A stretch of DNA of 64,000 bases, taken from the NCBI RefSeq assembly GCF_047946665.1, contig NZ_CP172312.1, forward strand, positions 4,601,953 through 4,665,952. Reading direction: 5' to 3'. The translations under genes were made by a program, and so were the position numbers. Under the pieces are notes generated by a model. The model was not told where the DNA came from and made no database searches. It worked only from the letters and a program-made list of their open reading frames with translations. This document shows positions 18,613 to 27,887 of the stretch, in pieces (position 1 is the stretch's first letter; every line of letters begins with the position of its first letter). The stretch comes from Allohahella sp002354735 (GTDB lineage Bacteria > Pseudomonadota > Gammaproteobacteria > Pseudomonadales > Oleiphilaceae).

Positions 18613-18933
18613 ACTCATATCAAGCCCTCTCGGTGTGCGCGTTCGCCGGGTACATCCGGACCTCGAGCCAACCAGCTGCGTGACCTTGCCGGACCTGCAC
18701 CTCCGCACGGGGCGGTCGATATACTCGATGTGAAAACCCGGCACTCGCTCGTCGAACTCGAAGACGATCCGGTCGAAGCCGGTGTGAGCGGCGGTACGGA
18801 CAGCGACGAGGGTCGTGGCAGGCGCGTTAGGCAGCGGCCGGTCGATGATGCCAGCCGTCCATTCTGACGTGTAGGCGGCATCCTGTTCGGCGGTGGGCCG
18901 CGGCAGGTAACTATGCGTATTCAGGTCGGGCAT
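18613..18933 (-). pseudogene. AMIN-like domain protein fragment fused in frame to HicB remnant
   Basis: The frame upstream of HicB encodes YTSEWTAGIIDRPLPNAP, TLVAVRTAAHTGFDRIVFEF and GFHIEYIDRPVRRCRSGK, which match the front half of exported AMIN-like domain proteins. The signal peptide and the second half of the domain are missing, and the frame runs straight into HicB, so the 185-codon open frame is a chimera of two truncated genes. It overlaps the end of the transglycosylase gene by a few codons. Confidence 0.65.
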
Positions 18934-18950
18934 GGCACATCGCATGCGAA

Positions 18951-20816
18951 TCAGCCGCCGTAACACGCCAGCACCGCCAGGGGATTATCTTTTTTCATGG
19001 CCTGAAATTTTTTGAAAAAGTCCTTGTCGACCCGTTTCTCGCGGGATGTGGCCTTGCTGTCCCTGTAACGCGTCAGTTTGCCTGGGCCTGCGTTGTAGGC
19101 GCTATAGCTGGCTCGTGCGAGGTTCTCAGGATTTTTGGTGATCGTGTGTTCACCTTTGCGAATGGCGATGTCCTTCAGATAGTGCATCAGGATTTCCGAG
19201 CCGGCCATCGCGTTATAGACGAGATCGTATTTCAGAGCGGTCACATCGTAGAAACCGCGCCACACTCTGGGGTTCACCTGCATGATGCCCACCGATCCAG
19301 AAGGGGAGGTGAGAGGAAGACGCTTGCCACCCTTGTCGACGAACTGGCGCCAGCAGCTCTCCTGCCAGGCCGTGGCGAGCATCGCATGACGGAACATCGG
19401 ATGATAGCTTTGATCGAGCGGCTTCTTTACCAGCGTTGCATTGGCGGCATGATTGAGTGCCTTATGTGCGAGCGGTAGATATTCAGGCATATCCTTGTGC
19501 TTGGGAATCCAGATATTGAGACGCTTTGTGAGCTCTGGATCGAAAGCGGCAGGCACGTCGGCGGCGTAGGCTGGCGAGAAAAGCCAGTTCAGGAAATTGA
19601 GTTCGATTGGGGCGTCGGGAAGCGGCGGCGGCTCGCCAAAGTTGAAAGACTTGCGCAGCTCCGGGTCTACATCCTCGCCGGAATCTAACGGATCGAGCTG
19701 ATCTGTAGGTGCCACCATCCGCGCCAGTCGGCGAAGGCCATCGAGTGAGACTTCAATGTTGGTGGACGCCTCGAGCTCGTCCAGTGCTTTCAAGGCATCA
19801 CCCGCCGCAATGAAGCTCAGGTAGTGCAGGCTTGCTGCCGAATTCGTCTGCTCCAGATCGATTCTTTGAACGATGGGTCCGAGCCGTTGCCAGGTGTGCA
19901 GGAAGATGCCTCGCACCGGGTCGCTATGGCTTGAGTCGCCTTGCTCGGTCTCAACAAGCGCCTCGTTCAGGCGATAACGCGCATCGAGCAGGAGGTCCAG
20001 TAGTTCGTCCTGAAGCTCAGGTGAGCCGGCCTGGGCGGCCAGATTCTTTGTGACATAGGTAAAGAAGCCATCCCAGGCGTCGAGCTGCTGGTGCCATTGC
20101 GCCAGCTCCTCGGCAGTCAGCGCCGCAACCGGTGCCTCGGGAGCGTCCGGGAGGCTGTCTGGCAACGCCACATCGGCCATCAGCATGGCCTTCACTGCAT
20201 CGTCGCCAGCAGTGACTTCGCTGAGGCGAAGAGATTCAATCAGCGCCAATGCGGACTGGGCCGACTGCGGCCGGGTAAGCAGGCTAAGAAACTGTTTCAG
20301 GTCCTGGAAGGGCCGGTTGAGGTCGACGCGGAGATTTTCGAGGCGAGGGTGAACCTGATTCTTGATGATGGTCCAGAGCTGGTTCGGCATATTTTCGGCT
20401 TGGCCATCATCATTCAGAAGTTGCGTGTCGACGATGCGCGCCTCGATTCGATTCTGTCCTTCGGGTAGCACTAATTCATGGATTGTCTCCAAACGGCCGC
20501 TCCAGCTCAATACGCTGATGCAGCTTCCGCCCAGTGCCGCACCTACTTGCGTGCGTCCTTTCGAGATGACCCGAAGCCGACCCTCGAATCCATCCACCAC
20601 AGGGTCAGTCAGTGTCAGATAGTTACAATTAGTGCCATCGCTCCACGGCCGCAGGGAATTGTCCGTGCCAGTGAATACCTGCTGGATAAGCAGCTGTTGA
20701 ATATGCCGATAATCAACATTGATAGGCACCGTGACCGAGCGCACTTCGGCAAAGAGCGGCGCGCTGAAGCACAGCAGTGCAGCAAGAAGGGTCAGTGTCC
20801 GGATGGTCGGTAGCAT
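18951..20816 (-). CDS. Periplasmic lytic transglycosylase (SLT domain)
   Basis: About 621 residues. The start at 20816 puts a signal peptide (TLLAALLCFSAPLFA) at the N-terminus; an open frame continues upstream to 20894. A long unassigned region precedes the C-terminal SLT domain: catalytic Glu in ATAWQESCWRQF, SPSGSVGIMQVNPRVWRG and YSAYNAGPGKLTRY. It should cleave murein glycan strands with formation of anhydro-muropeptides. The N-terminal part is unlike MltC/E or Slt70. A diverged copy of about 190 bases from its N-terminal coding region lies at 41886-42080. Confidence 0.88.
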   Translation of the reverse strand: MLPTIRTLTLLAALLCFSAPLFAEVRSVTVPINVDYRHIQQLLIQQVFTGTDNSLRPWSDGTNCNYLTLTDPVVDGFEGRLRVISKGRTQVGAALGGSCISVLSWSGRLETIHELVLPEGQNRIEARIVDTQLLNDDGQAENMPNQLWTIIKNQVHPRLENLRVDLNRPFQDLKQFLSLLTRPQSAQSALALIESLRLSEVTAGDDAVKAMLMADVALPDSLPDAPEAPVAALTAEELAQWHQQLDAWDGFFTYVTKNLAAQAGSPELQDELLDLLLDARYRLNEALVETEQGDSSHSDPVRGIFLHTWQRLGPIVQRIDLEQTNSAASLHYLSFIAAGDALKALDELEASTNIEVSLDGLRRLARMVAPTDQLDPLDSGEDVDPELRKSFNFGEPPPLPDAPIELNFLNWLFSPAYAADVPAAFDPELTKRLNIWIPKHKDMPEYLPLAHKALNHAANATLVKKPLDQSYHPMFRHAMLATAWQESCWRQFVDKGGKRLPLTSPSGSVGIMQVNPRVWRGFYDVTALKYDLVYNAMAGSEILMHYLKDIAIRKGEHTITKNPENLARASYSAYNAGPGKLTRYRDSKATSREKRVDKDFFKKFQAMKKDNPLAVLACYGG

Positions 20817-20998
20817 TGCGAATCCAGTTGGAGGGATAGGTAAGAGCATAGCAAAGCTCTGAACTTCCCACCTTAGGTAGACTGAGAGAGGCACTTGTAA
20901 ACAATTGTCAAAACTTCACTGTACCGATCCTGGTGGCGTTTCTGCTGCGCACTTTTCAGATACAGTAGCGGCCTTTTACGGGAGATGGGTAAACCTTC

Positions 20999-21494
20999 AT
21001 GAAAAAACTACTGCGGGGATTTGTGTTTGTACTGTTGGCCCTTGCGGTCAGCGGTTGCGTTCGCTGTGGTGGAAGATGACTCAGTGCGTCAGTTCGCCAG
21101 CGATGAACTTGTTGCTATTCTGCGGGCGAAAGGCCTCGATGTTGAAGAGATTTCCGGTCCTGGTGAAATCCCCAGCTTTGATCTCGTGTTCAAAATTGTG
21201 CCCCGAGAATCGGGAAGACTCGTCCATTCCTCAGGGTATGGAGTGTGGGAAAAGTCGATGGCCGGCGTAGCTTTGTCCACTTACACCCATGCAACGCTGG
21301 GGCTAGAGCCGTTCGTTAAAGGGAAGGAATTCTATTGCTATTGTGCCGGAGAGAGTATCACCCGTCTTGAGGTGGCTGACTTACCTGCCACCTGGGATCA
21401 GCTCGATGAAGCCTCGCAGGCCAAGGCCAGCGCTGCAATCAAAAACGATATCAAGGCCGCCTTGCTACTTGCTCTGGAACGGGCCCCGATTTAG
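20999..21494 (+). pseudogene. Exported protein, frameshift inside the signal peptide
   Basis: ATG 20999 opens a clear signal peptide (MKKLLRGFVFVLLALAVSG) that runs into a stop after 26 codons. A neighbouring frame supplies the natural continuation, VAFAVVEDDSVRQFASDEL, and remains open to 21494, with LVFKIVPRESGRLVHSSGYG and YTHATLGLEPF. A one-base indel near 21050 would join them into a protein of about 165 residues. I do not recognise the family. It could be a true null allele or a sequencing error. Confidence 0.6.
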
Positions 21495-21630
21495 AAGCCA
21501 GCCCCCCATGTATGTACGCTATATGCCGGAGAGGTGAGAACATAGCAAAGCTGCAGAGCATTTGACCTCAAACTGGCCTGGCTACCAGCACCTTCGTGTA
21601 CGATCAGGAATCGTTCTGTGGTGCGGTAAG

Positions 21631-21780
21631 AAGAAAAGCAACTCATACGGTTACTTCATGCGAGCCCTTCTAGCTGCAACCCAGCGCCGACGAAAAGCTC
21701 TTGGTTCCGCCAGGCGGATATGTATCTACGGGTGGGTATATCTCGACAGCGTTGTCTTCCTTATAGCGAGGCCGGATGGC
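21631..21780 (+). pseudogene. Relic of a HipB-like Xre antitoxin gene
   Basis: The DNA from AAAAGCAACTCATACGGTTA through the start ATGCGAGCCCTTCTAGCTG and the codons for DMYLRVGIS matches 38891-39010 at most positions but is then frameshifted and cut. The operator half-site AAGCAACT is kept. Intact copy: 38915-39226. Confidence 0.78.
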
Positions 21781-21854
21781 GTGTTAACAGGCGCTCCTCT
21801 CTGACGGATCATGGAAAAGGTCAGCCGACGGTCCGCCAGCTGACCTGCTTACGC

Positions 21855-24800
21855 TCAGGGGTAACTGCAGGCGATGACGATGTCATCGACGTAATTAGGT
21901 TCAGCGTCGACTGCCGGCATAGTCCCTGTGCCGCCGCTCGACACAGAGCATACGCCGCCTGATTCCGGAGGGCCTCCGTAAGTGACAGTGATGCTGTAGC
22001 TGTCTCCAGGAGCGAGGCCGTTCGGCAGTGTGAACGCGCCGTTTCCGGCAGAGTCGAGGAAGCCGCCGTTACCGACGGAGTCTTCAATCATGACAATATC
22101 ACCGTCCAACAAGCCAGAGACGCTGCCACCTAAAGCACCCGCAGGCTTGGCTTCGTTGGTCGCAGAGCAGGCGATGCTGATGTTCGTAACCGCCTCTGCC
22201 TGAATGGTGCCCGACCCGTTAACCACAGGACCACAAGTCACCCCAGCCGATGTAGACTGAACCGTCACTGTGTAAGCCGTACCCGGTTGAAGGTAATAGC
22301 TCTGGAACGTAGGCGAAGCAGCCGCAATGGACTTGCCCTGATCTCCGCTGCTGAGACTCAAATAGAGCTCTATCGATGTGCCTTCGGGCAGGCCGGATAC
22401 TGCGCCGCTAATAACAGCGCCGGTACACACGATATCGGCTGTCACTCGTGGGAACTCTGGCCCACCGTTTGTGGGACTGAAGACACAGGCTAACCCGTTC
22501 GGTGCGCCCGTGACGCTTAAGCTGTAATTTCCTGAAAATGAGGCATCAAAAGTGTAGTTGCCATTCGCGTTCACTGTTTCGAAGAAGGCACCTGCCAGAC
22601 TATCAGTATTGACGATCGTAATTTGTTCTCCGGTCGGCAGCCCGCTCACGCTACCCTCGATACGGTAACCTGCAGAAGGGTCTGCGCCACATTCGATATC
22701 CACCGACACGCCAGACAATTCGGCAGCACCACTTATACTGCTGAGTGTGCAGAGAAAACCCTCCGGAAGATTCGACATTGAAAGGTTGTAGTCGCCCGTG
22801 AAAAGGCTGGTGAACTCGAACACGCCGTTTGTCACGCTCATGCTCACGGGTGTCAGCCGATCACTGTCACGATTATTGAGCAAAAGACTTCCGCCTTCTG
22901 GCAAGCCAGAAACTGAACCGCTGATGGCATACGTCGGCAGCGTATTGCAGATTACCGAAATATCCGAGATCTTCGATGACTCGTAGCTGGTTGGAATCGT
23001 GCCAGTGCCATTTTGTACCGCACAGTCAAGCCTTGATGGCACGGTGCTGGCTACAACCACGTCGTATGGCGTGTCGGCGGCGTACGACTCGGGAAAGCTA
23101 AACTGCCCGTTTGTCCTGATCACGATACTTTCTTCAAAGTTGGTTAGTACGAGTGACTGCTCCAGGCCCAACCCGGAAACCGATCCGCCAATAGTCATAT
23201 TCAGTGCGACCGGAATGGTGCAGGTAATGTTGACGTCGTCGATGCTGTTGCCATCACTGGCAGTCGTTCCCGATGCATTGGCAAGCTCACAATGCTCTAG
23301 CAGAACAGGGTCGTCGCTGCTGAGCTTGACGTTGTAAGGTGCGGCTGCCTTTACACTGCGAGAGAACTTATAGACGTTGTTTGACGCCAGGCTAATAGTT
23401 TCGGTTGTCTTGCCAAGAGCTGACAGGGAAGCAAATTCTGTATTCAGAACCAGCGATAGCGCTGAGCCAGCAGGAAGACCTGTCACGGTTCCTCCAATCC
23501 GGCCGGTCGGAGCTGGGTTAGCAAGAGTCTGCGCGTCTTTCCCACAAGCGTTGGTCTCGCAAAGTTTTTCTTTCAGTGCGGGCGCGATCTTTTCAGCAGC
23601 TTGGTCAATATGCTTCTTTGCCTCAGCTTCAGTAACTACCGGTTTTTCGGTACCGCCATTCACAGCCTTATCAGCGTTCTGTACGCTCGTAGTGAATTGC
23701 TGTTCCGTTCCGGCGAGTTCCACTTTCGTGTTTTTATCGTGGGCTTCCATCGGTATCTTGATACGCTTATCGATACCCTCTCCATCTTTCGAATTATTTA
23801 TGCCTAGCGTTTGGAGGTATCGGGCGATCCGCATAGCTTTTGGCACCGTTTCGTCGCCATCCTCCATCTGCAGAACGTGAACAATGCTGGCGCATTTCAG
23901 AGTGTGCAGCGCCTGGTTGCCAATCATGAAAGTGACATCGCTATTAGCGGCACAATTGAAGCCGCCGTTGGCATCGGTGTACTCAGTGAGGCCCGTACGC
24001 GTGATTTTGATGGCTTTGCTGCGCCCGTTGTCGTACTTAGGCGCCGTTAGAACTGTCGTGCCGTCAGCGGACATGCCTAAGGTACTGGCTTGCCCACCCG
24101 TGTTGATCTTGCGCCAGAACTGCCCGCCATCTTCCGACACCAGCTGTGTATCGTATCCAGTGCCTTTCAACATTTTACTTCCGTCTGCCGACATGGCGAT
24201 AATCTTGTTCGCACCGGAAATTTTTAACCGGTTCGAAGGCGGGCGAGCGTCATATAAGGAATATATATAATCGGTAATTCGGTGTGTGCCTTCGGTGACG
24301 CTCCAGGTGTCGCCACCATCTGTAGAAAGGTGCACAGCGTTTGCGCCTGCGGCGAGGATCGTCAACCCATTCTGGGACATTTCGACGGAGTAAACATGGT
24401 CATCGCGATCGAGAAATAGCCAGGTTTTTCCTCCATCAACGGAGCGATAAATACCTTTGTAGCTTGATCCTGCCATTGCCAGAACTATGACCTGTCCGTC
24501 TTTGGAACTGGCGACGTCATGGCTTGCAAACTGTTCAACTGGTCTGTTCACGGGGGTCCAGGTCAGACCTTCATCCGTTGAAATTTCAAGACAGCCTGTG
24601 AGGTCGGCGAATGAAGAGTCTAATGCCGTCGAGCCCACCGCAAGCAGTGTGGTGTCATTGACGCTGATTAATGCAGAGGTAGAGCTGCATGGCAGGAAGG
24701 TGTTTTCGACAGCCCAGGTTTCCCCCCCATCCCTCGAAATAAACGCGCGCTTGCTAAACAGGTGAGCCTCGTAGCCGATGAGAAGTCTCCCATTCGGTGA

Positions 24801-25193
24801 TACCAGAAGGCCTGAAATCTCCAGTAGCCGGTTCGCCGGCCCAGCAACCGGAATGTCGACGAGTTTCCAGCTCACCCCGCTATCCTTGGACAACATGAAA
24901 AATGTATCACCAATCGTACGGCTATACGGCTCCGGGCTGAGGAGAACAGTTCTGCCATCTGCAGATAATGCCGCGCTTAGCGGCGGCCCATACTTATTAA
25001 TTCGCTCAGCGTAAAGTGTTTCTGAATATGTCGTATAGGCAAGGCCTTCCACGGGCGAGTCGATGAATACCCCGTCAGGCACCTTTGTCTTCGATCGATT
25101 GCCATCAGAGTCACAAGCCGTCAAAGTCGAGAGGATATACACTGACAGGAGTGATCCGAGAACACGCTGGTTCCGGAGAATTGCTCTACGCAT
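21855..25193 (-). CDS. Large surface lipoprotein with Asp-box propeller and six VSGL repeats
   Basis: 1112 residues. A lipobox (TLTAC, Cys about 27) marks it as a lipoprotein. Residues about 90-370 carry six Asp-box motifs (SKDSGVSW, SRDGGETW, STDEGLTW, SVDGGKTW, STDGGDTW, SEDGGQFW), as in beta-propeller BNR proteins. A Gly-rich C-terminal half repeats G(S/A)VSGLP.G six times in roughly 80-residue Ig-like units. No sialidase Arg triad or FRIP motif is visible, so binding rather than glycan cleavage is likely. The motif DGVFIDSPVEGLAY at about 40-53 and its natural continuation TDANGGFNC lie on opposite sides of the propeller. Confidence 0.78.
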   Translation of the reverse strand: MRRAILRNQRVLGSLLSVYILSTLTACDSDGNRSKTKVPDGVFIDSPVEGLAYTTYSETLYAERINKYGPPLSAALSADGRTVLLSPEPYSRTIGDTFFMLSKDSGVSWKLVDIPVAGPANRLLEISGLLVSPNGRLLIGYEAHLFSKRAFISRDGGETWAVENTFLPCSSTSALISVNDTTLLAVGSTALDSSFADLTGCLEISTDEGLTWTPVNRPVEQFASHDVASSKDGQVIVLAMAGSSYKGIYRSVDGGKTWLFLDRDDHVYSVEMSQNGLTILAAGANAVHLSTDGGDTWSVTEGTHRITDYIYSLYDARPPSNRLKISGANKIIAMSADGSKMLKGTGYDTQLVSEDGGQFWRKINTGGQASTLGMSADGTTVLTAPKYDNGRSKAIKITRTGLTEYTDANGGFNCAANSDVTFMIGNQALHTLKCASIVHVLQMEDGDETVPKAMRIARYLQTLGINNSKDGEGIDKRIKIPMEAHDKNTKVELAGTEQQFTTSVQNADKAVNGGTEKPVVTEAEAKKHIDQAAEKIAPALKEKLCETNACGKDAQTLANPAPTGRIGGTVTGLPAGSALSLVLNTEFASLSALGKTTETISLASNNVYKFSRSVKAAAPYNVKLSSDDPVLLEHCELANASGTTASDGNSIDDVNITCTIPVALNMTIGGSVSGLGLEQSLVLTNFEESIVIRTNGQFSFPESYAADTPYDVVVASTVPSRLDCAVQNGTGTIPTSYESSKISDISVICNTLPTYAISGSVSGLPEGGSLLLNNRDSDRLTPVSMSVTNGVFEFTSLFTGDYNLSMSNLPEGFLCTLSSISGAAELSGVSVDIECGADPSAGYRIEGSVSGLPTGEQITIVNTDSLAGAFFETVNANGNYTFDASFSGNYSLSVTGAPNGLACVFSPTNGGPEFPRVTADIVCTGAVISGAVSGLPEGTSIELYLSLSSGDQGKSIAAASPTFQSYYLQPGTAYTVTVQSTSAGVTCGPVVNGSGTIQAEAVTNISIACSATNEAKPAGALGGSVSGLLDGDIVMIEDSVGNGGFLDSAGNGAFTLPNGLAPGDSYSITVTYGGPPESGGVCSVSSGGTGTMPAVDAEPNYVDDIVIACSYP

Positions 25194-25403
25194 TTAATGT
25201 CCTTAAGGCACAGTCAAGAATTGCGCAAGTTCTGGGTAGGTAGAGCAGGCGCGTTCATTAAAGCCTAGACAAGTGCCTTTAAGAAGCAACTTCGATAGAT
25301 TATTTGACTGCGGTTTCCTTGAGATTGCTTAGACATGCAGCGCGTGGTTCAGCTGGTCGTTCAGGCATGTGGAGACCTTCAAGGTGGCAAGCCCCTACTT
25401 TTC
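25194..25403. other. Intergenic region, nothing seen
   Basis: This stretch lies between the lipoprotein start and the IS element. I find no gene or repeat in it beyond the lipoprotein promoter region. Confidence 0.4.
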
Positions 25404-25443
25404 TAGACGCCTGATAGCTCCGTGAAATACTGCTTCTCAAACT

Positions 25444-26308
25444 CTACTGGCGATAATCCTCTGTTGTTACCGTGACGCCGAACCGGGTTGTAAACATCTC
25501 GATGTATTCAAAGATATCCTGCCTCGCCGCTTCTCGGTCACGGTAGATCTTTCGCCGAACTCGCTCGCCTTTGAGGAGCGAGAAGAAACTCTCAGCAACG
25601 GCATTGTCGTGGCAGTTGCCGCGGCGACTCATGCTCGGCTTCAGACGATTGTCCTTAAGAAAGCTTGCCCATTCCCGACTGGTGTATTGCGAGCCCTGAT
25701 CCGATTGTATCAAAACCTCGTTCTTGGGACGGCGCTTCCAGGCAGCCATCAGGAGGGCATCCATAACCAGATCTGTCGTCATACGGGACTTCATTGACCA
25801 GCCGACTATCTGTCTGGAAAACAGATCCAGAACCGCCGCAAGATAGAGAAAACCCTCGTGGGTTCTGATGTAGGTAATGTCTGTCACCCACCGCTCATTT
25901 GGTTTGTCCGGTTCGAATTGCCTAGCCAGAAGGTTCGGTGCCACATGGCTGGGTGTGCCGCCATAGCAGCCTTTGCGTCGCCTATAGCCGCGCTCTGCGC
26001 GAATGCCTTCCGAGCGCATGAGCCGATAGACCCGATTCTTGCTGCACTGCTCGCCAAGATCCTTCAGGTCTAGAGCGATGTTTCGATAACCGTACACTGC
26101 ACCACTTTCTAGCCAGGACTGCTTGATGAGACCAGTGAGGCGGCGGTTGGCTGCAGCTCGAGAACTTTCCGGATTGGCTAACCAGGCATAGAAGCCGCTG
26201 AAGTGTACTTTCAGTACACGGCACATGGCCCGAATCCCAAACTCGCCCTGATGAGCCTTGATAAAGCGATACTTTACTTTGACTCGCTGGCAAAGTATCG
26301 AGCGGCCT
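25444..26308 (-). CDS. IS3-family transposase OrfB (DDE domain)
   Basis: Made as the C-terminal part of an OrfAB fusion by a -1 frameshift. The catalytic triad is visible: Asp in WVTDITYIR, Asp in LIQSDQGSQYTS, and Glu in NAVAESFFSLLKGE, with the 35-residue D-E spacing of rve integrase domains. The N-terminal HTH_21 region contains YGYRNIALDL and KNRVYRLMRSEGI. A free OrfB could start at the ATG at 26226, but the frame is open back to the slippery site. Confidence 0.9.
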
Positions 26309-26552
26309 TTTTTAAGATGTCGCGCTCCTCCGTGACCCGCCGCAGCTCAGCTCGCAGCTGACGCAGTTCGTCCTGCTGTTCGCTGATCTGATGATGCTGA
26401 CTGCCTGAATCACCGTAGCGCTTGATCCACTTGTACAAACTGTTCGAGGTCAGATCCAGTCTTCGACAGACATCCGCGACTTTGTATCCGCGCTCCGTGA
26501 CCTGCTTCACTGCCTCGATCTTGAACTCTTCTGAATAGCGTTTTCCGCTCAT
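26274..26552 (-). CDS. IS3-family transposase OrfA
   Basis: 93 residues: a helix-turn-helix (RYSEEFKIEAVKQV, YKVADVCRRLDLTSNSLYKW) that binds the IS ends, followed by a leucine-zipper-like coiled coil (LRQLRAELRRVTEERDILKKA). The start MSGKRY at 26552 is typical. The A6G slippery run near its 3' end (26308-26313) should direct -1 frameshifting into orfB. Confidence 0.88.
   Translation of the reverse strand: MSGKRYSEEFKIEAVKQVTERGYKVADVCRRLDLTSNSLYKWIKRYGDSGSQHHQISEQQDELRQLRAELRRVTEERDILKKAARYFASESK
26304..26314 (-). promoter_or_regulatory. Programmed -1 frameshift slippery site in IS3 element
   Basis: The minus strand reads TTAAAAAAGG across the end of orfA. Slipping one base back leads into KGRSILCQRVKVKYRFIKAH and then orfB. 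A6G sites of this type are the standard mechanism in IS3 elements. Confidence 0.75.
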
Positions 26553-26597
26553 GAACCACACCCTATGACATTGCGTTATTATAACGCTGTCAGGCGT

Positions 26598-27152
26598 CTA
26601 CTGTATCGGGGGCTTTCCACTCGACATTTCCACTCCCTTGCGTGCATTTCTCTCTCCTATGAGCCGCCGCAGGACTCTTGGCGGATTTATACCAGCCGCA
26701 GGCGGTGTTTCGGAAGACTTTTTTGGCACCACAAGCCAGAAGGCTAGCGCAGCCATAGCTCCACAAACCGCACAAAATGACACGACATAAAAAAATTCTG
26801 TCCACTTTTCTTGTGAAAGCACGACCAAAGCATGAGGTGGAATAACGGAATACTGTAGTGGCAATGTGACTTTGGCAGCGGGGATGGCGCCAAAAACTGC
26901 ACCCGAAAACATCATCGGCCGCCAACGGAAATAGTTGAATTTCCGGAGTAGCAAATAAGTCGGTACACCGAGCAGCAAGACATACCCTGCCGAGAAGACA
27001 AGTAATACGGTAAACTTGAACAGAATCCCTGACCAGAAATAAGAATCGGCAAATATTTCCGAAGAATTGTCGAGCCGCTCTAGAAGAAAGTATATGTTTA
27101 TCATCAGGGGCGGAACGGATGCTGCCGCCAGAATTGCCAGGATCAGTCTCAT
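26598..27152 (-). CDS. Four-helix membrane protein, unknown family (copy 2, C-terminus altered by IS)
   Basis: Paralogue of the gene at 4246-4698, starting at MRLILAILAAASVP behind GGAGGAAT. Four membrane helices are predicted. After the shared ending VVPKKSSETPPA the protein carries about 30 extra residues, and its TAG stop is formed by the last bases of the IS3 element, so the natural 3' end has probably been lost. The upstream DNA also matches that of copy 1 (GCCTGACG followed by CAGTGAGTG). Function unknown. Confidence 0.65.
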   Translation of the reverse strand: MRLILAILAAASVPPLMINIYFLLERLDNSSEIFADSYFWSGILFKFTVLLVFSAGYVLLLGVPTYLLLRKFNYFRWRPMMFSGAVFGAIPAAKVTLPLQYSVIPPHALVVLSQEKWTEFFYVVSFCAVCGAMAALAFWLVVPKKSSETPPAAGINPPRVLRRLIGERNARKGVEMSSGKPPIQ

Positions 27153-27219
27153 ATTCCTCCTAGCGCCGCTTAAGGCGCTTGGCATCGCAGCACACTCACT
27201 GCGTTCAAGGCAGGGAGCG

Positions 27220-27684
27220 TCAGGCGTAGTTCCAGCACTTCTTTTCCGAAAAGTCCGACCAGGGATTTACTCCATGGAAGGCGCCGACAAACAGAACCTC
27301 GTTACCTCTTACTATCCACTCCATTCCGTGCTCTTCCTCCCATTCACAGTCGAGTTCCAGGTGAACGACAGGAAGAGCTGGATCTTCAGGGGAGGGGACA
27401 ATCAACACACTTGGGTAGATTAGCGGCAGCACTTCCTTTGGGTGCTGAAAATTCTTCGGGTGGCCGCCTGAGTTCTCCAGAAAGTCGTGGCAGTAGCGAA
27501 TCGAAGCCCGGCATAAATCGAGAATAACTTTCTCCGAAAGTGAGTTCAGATGGGCGGCGCAGAGTTCTGCATAAGCGATACTGTCGTCTTCCACCGAGAG
27601 GGAGATAAATTTCTCAAACAGACCAAAGTAGACCTCTCCCTCCACGCCGAACCGACCTTCAGTGATATTTCTGATGACTTCCAC
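27220..27684 (-). CDS. Small cytoplasmic protein, possibly DUF6985-like
   Basis: 154 residues with no signal peptide or membrane helix, acidic overall. The C-terminal half has VVHLELDCEWEEEHGMEWIVRGNEVLFVGAFHG, split here by strands ending in Trp-rich PWSDF. The segment resembles DUF6985-type proteins, which often accompany toxin-immunity loci; that is a memory-based match, not a search. It is last but one in its small-gene run, and its stop overlaps GCCTGACG. Confidence 0.45.
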   Translation of the reverse strand: MEVIRNITEGRFGVEGEVYFGLFEKFISLSVEDDSIAYAELCAAHLNSLSEKVILDLCRASIRYCHDFLENSGGHPKNFQHPKEVLPLIYPSVLIVPSPEDPALPVVHLELDCEWEEEHGMEWIVRGNEVLFVGAFHGVNPWSDFSEKKCWNYA

Positions 27685-27887
27685 AATCCCTCCTTGGCGG
27701 CGCTGCGCAACTCGCGTCTCGCCGATGCATTAGTTAATCGAAAAAGTGTTTTCGTTATGAACTGACGGACAGGGTTTGTGATTGCTTCAGGTTTCCTTGA
27801 GTAGAATACCGAAGTCATGAGGTCAGCTGGGCTGGTGCAGAATCGACCTCAGGTAGCCAATGCCTGGAAATGTCCTTCCAAAACAAC

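Larger units (their letters stand above)
25404..26600 (-). mobile_element. Complete IS3-family insertion sequence
   Basis: About 1.2 kb bounded by imperfect terminal inverted repeats TAGACGCCTGATAG (left, 25404) and, reading inward from the right end at 26600, TAGACGCCTGACAG. It carries overlapping orfA and orfB with a programmed frameshift signal, and all DDE residues are present, so it may be active. A clear target duplication is not evident. Its right end supplies the stop codon of the membrane-protein gene at 26598, so it inserted into or against that gene. Confidence 0.88.
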
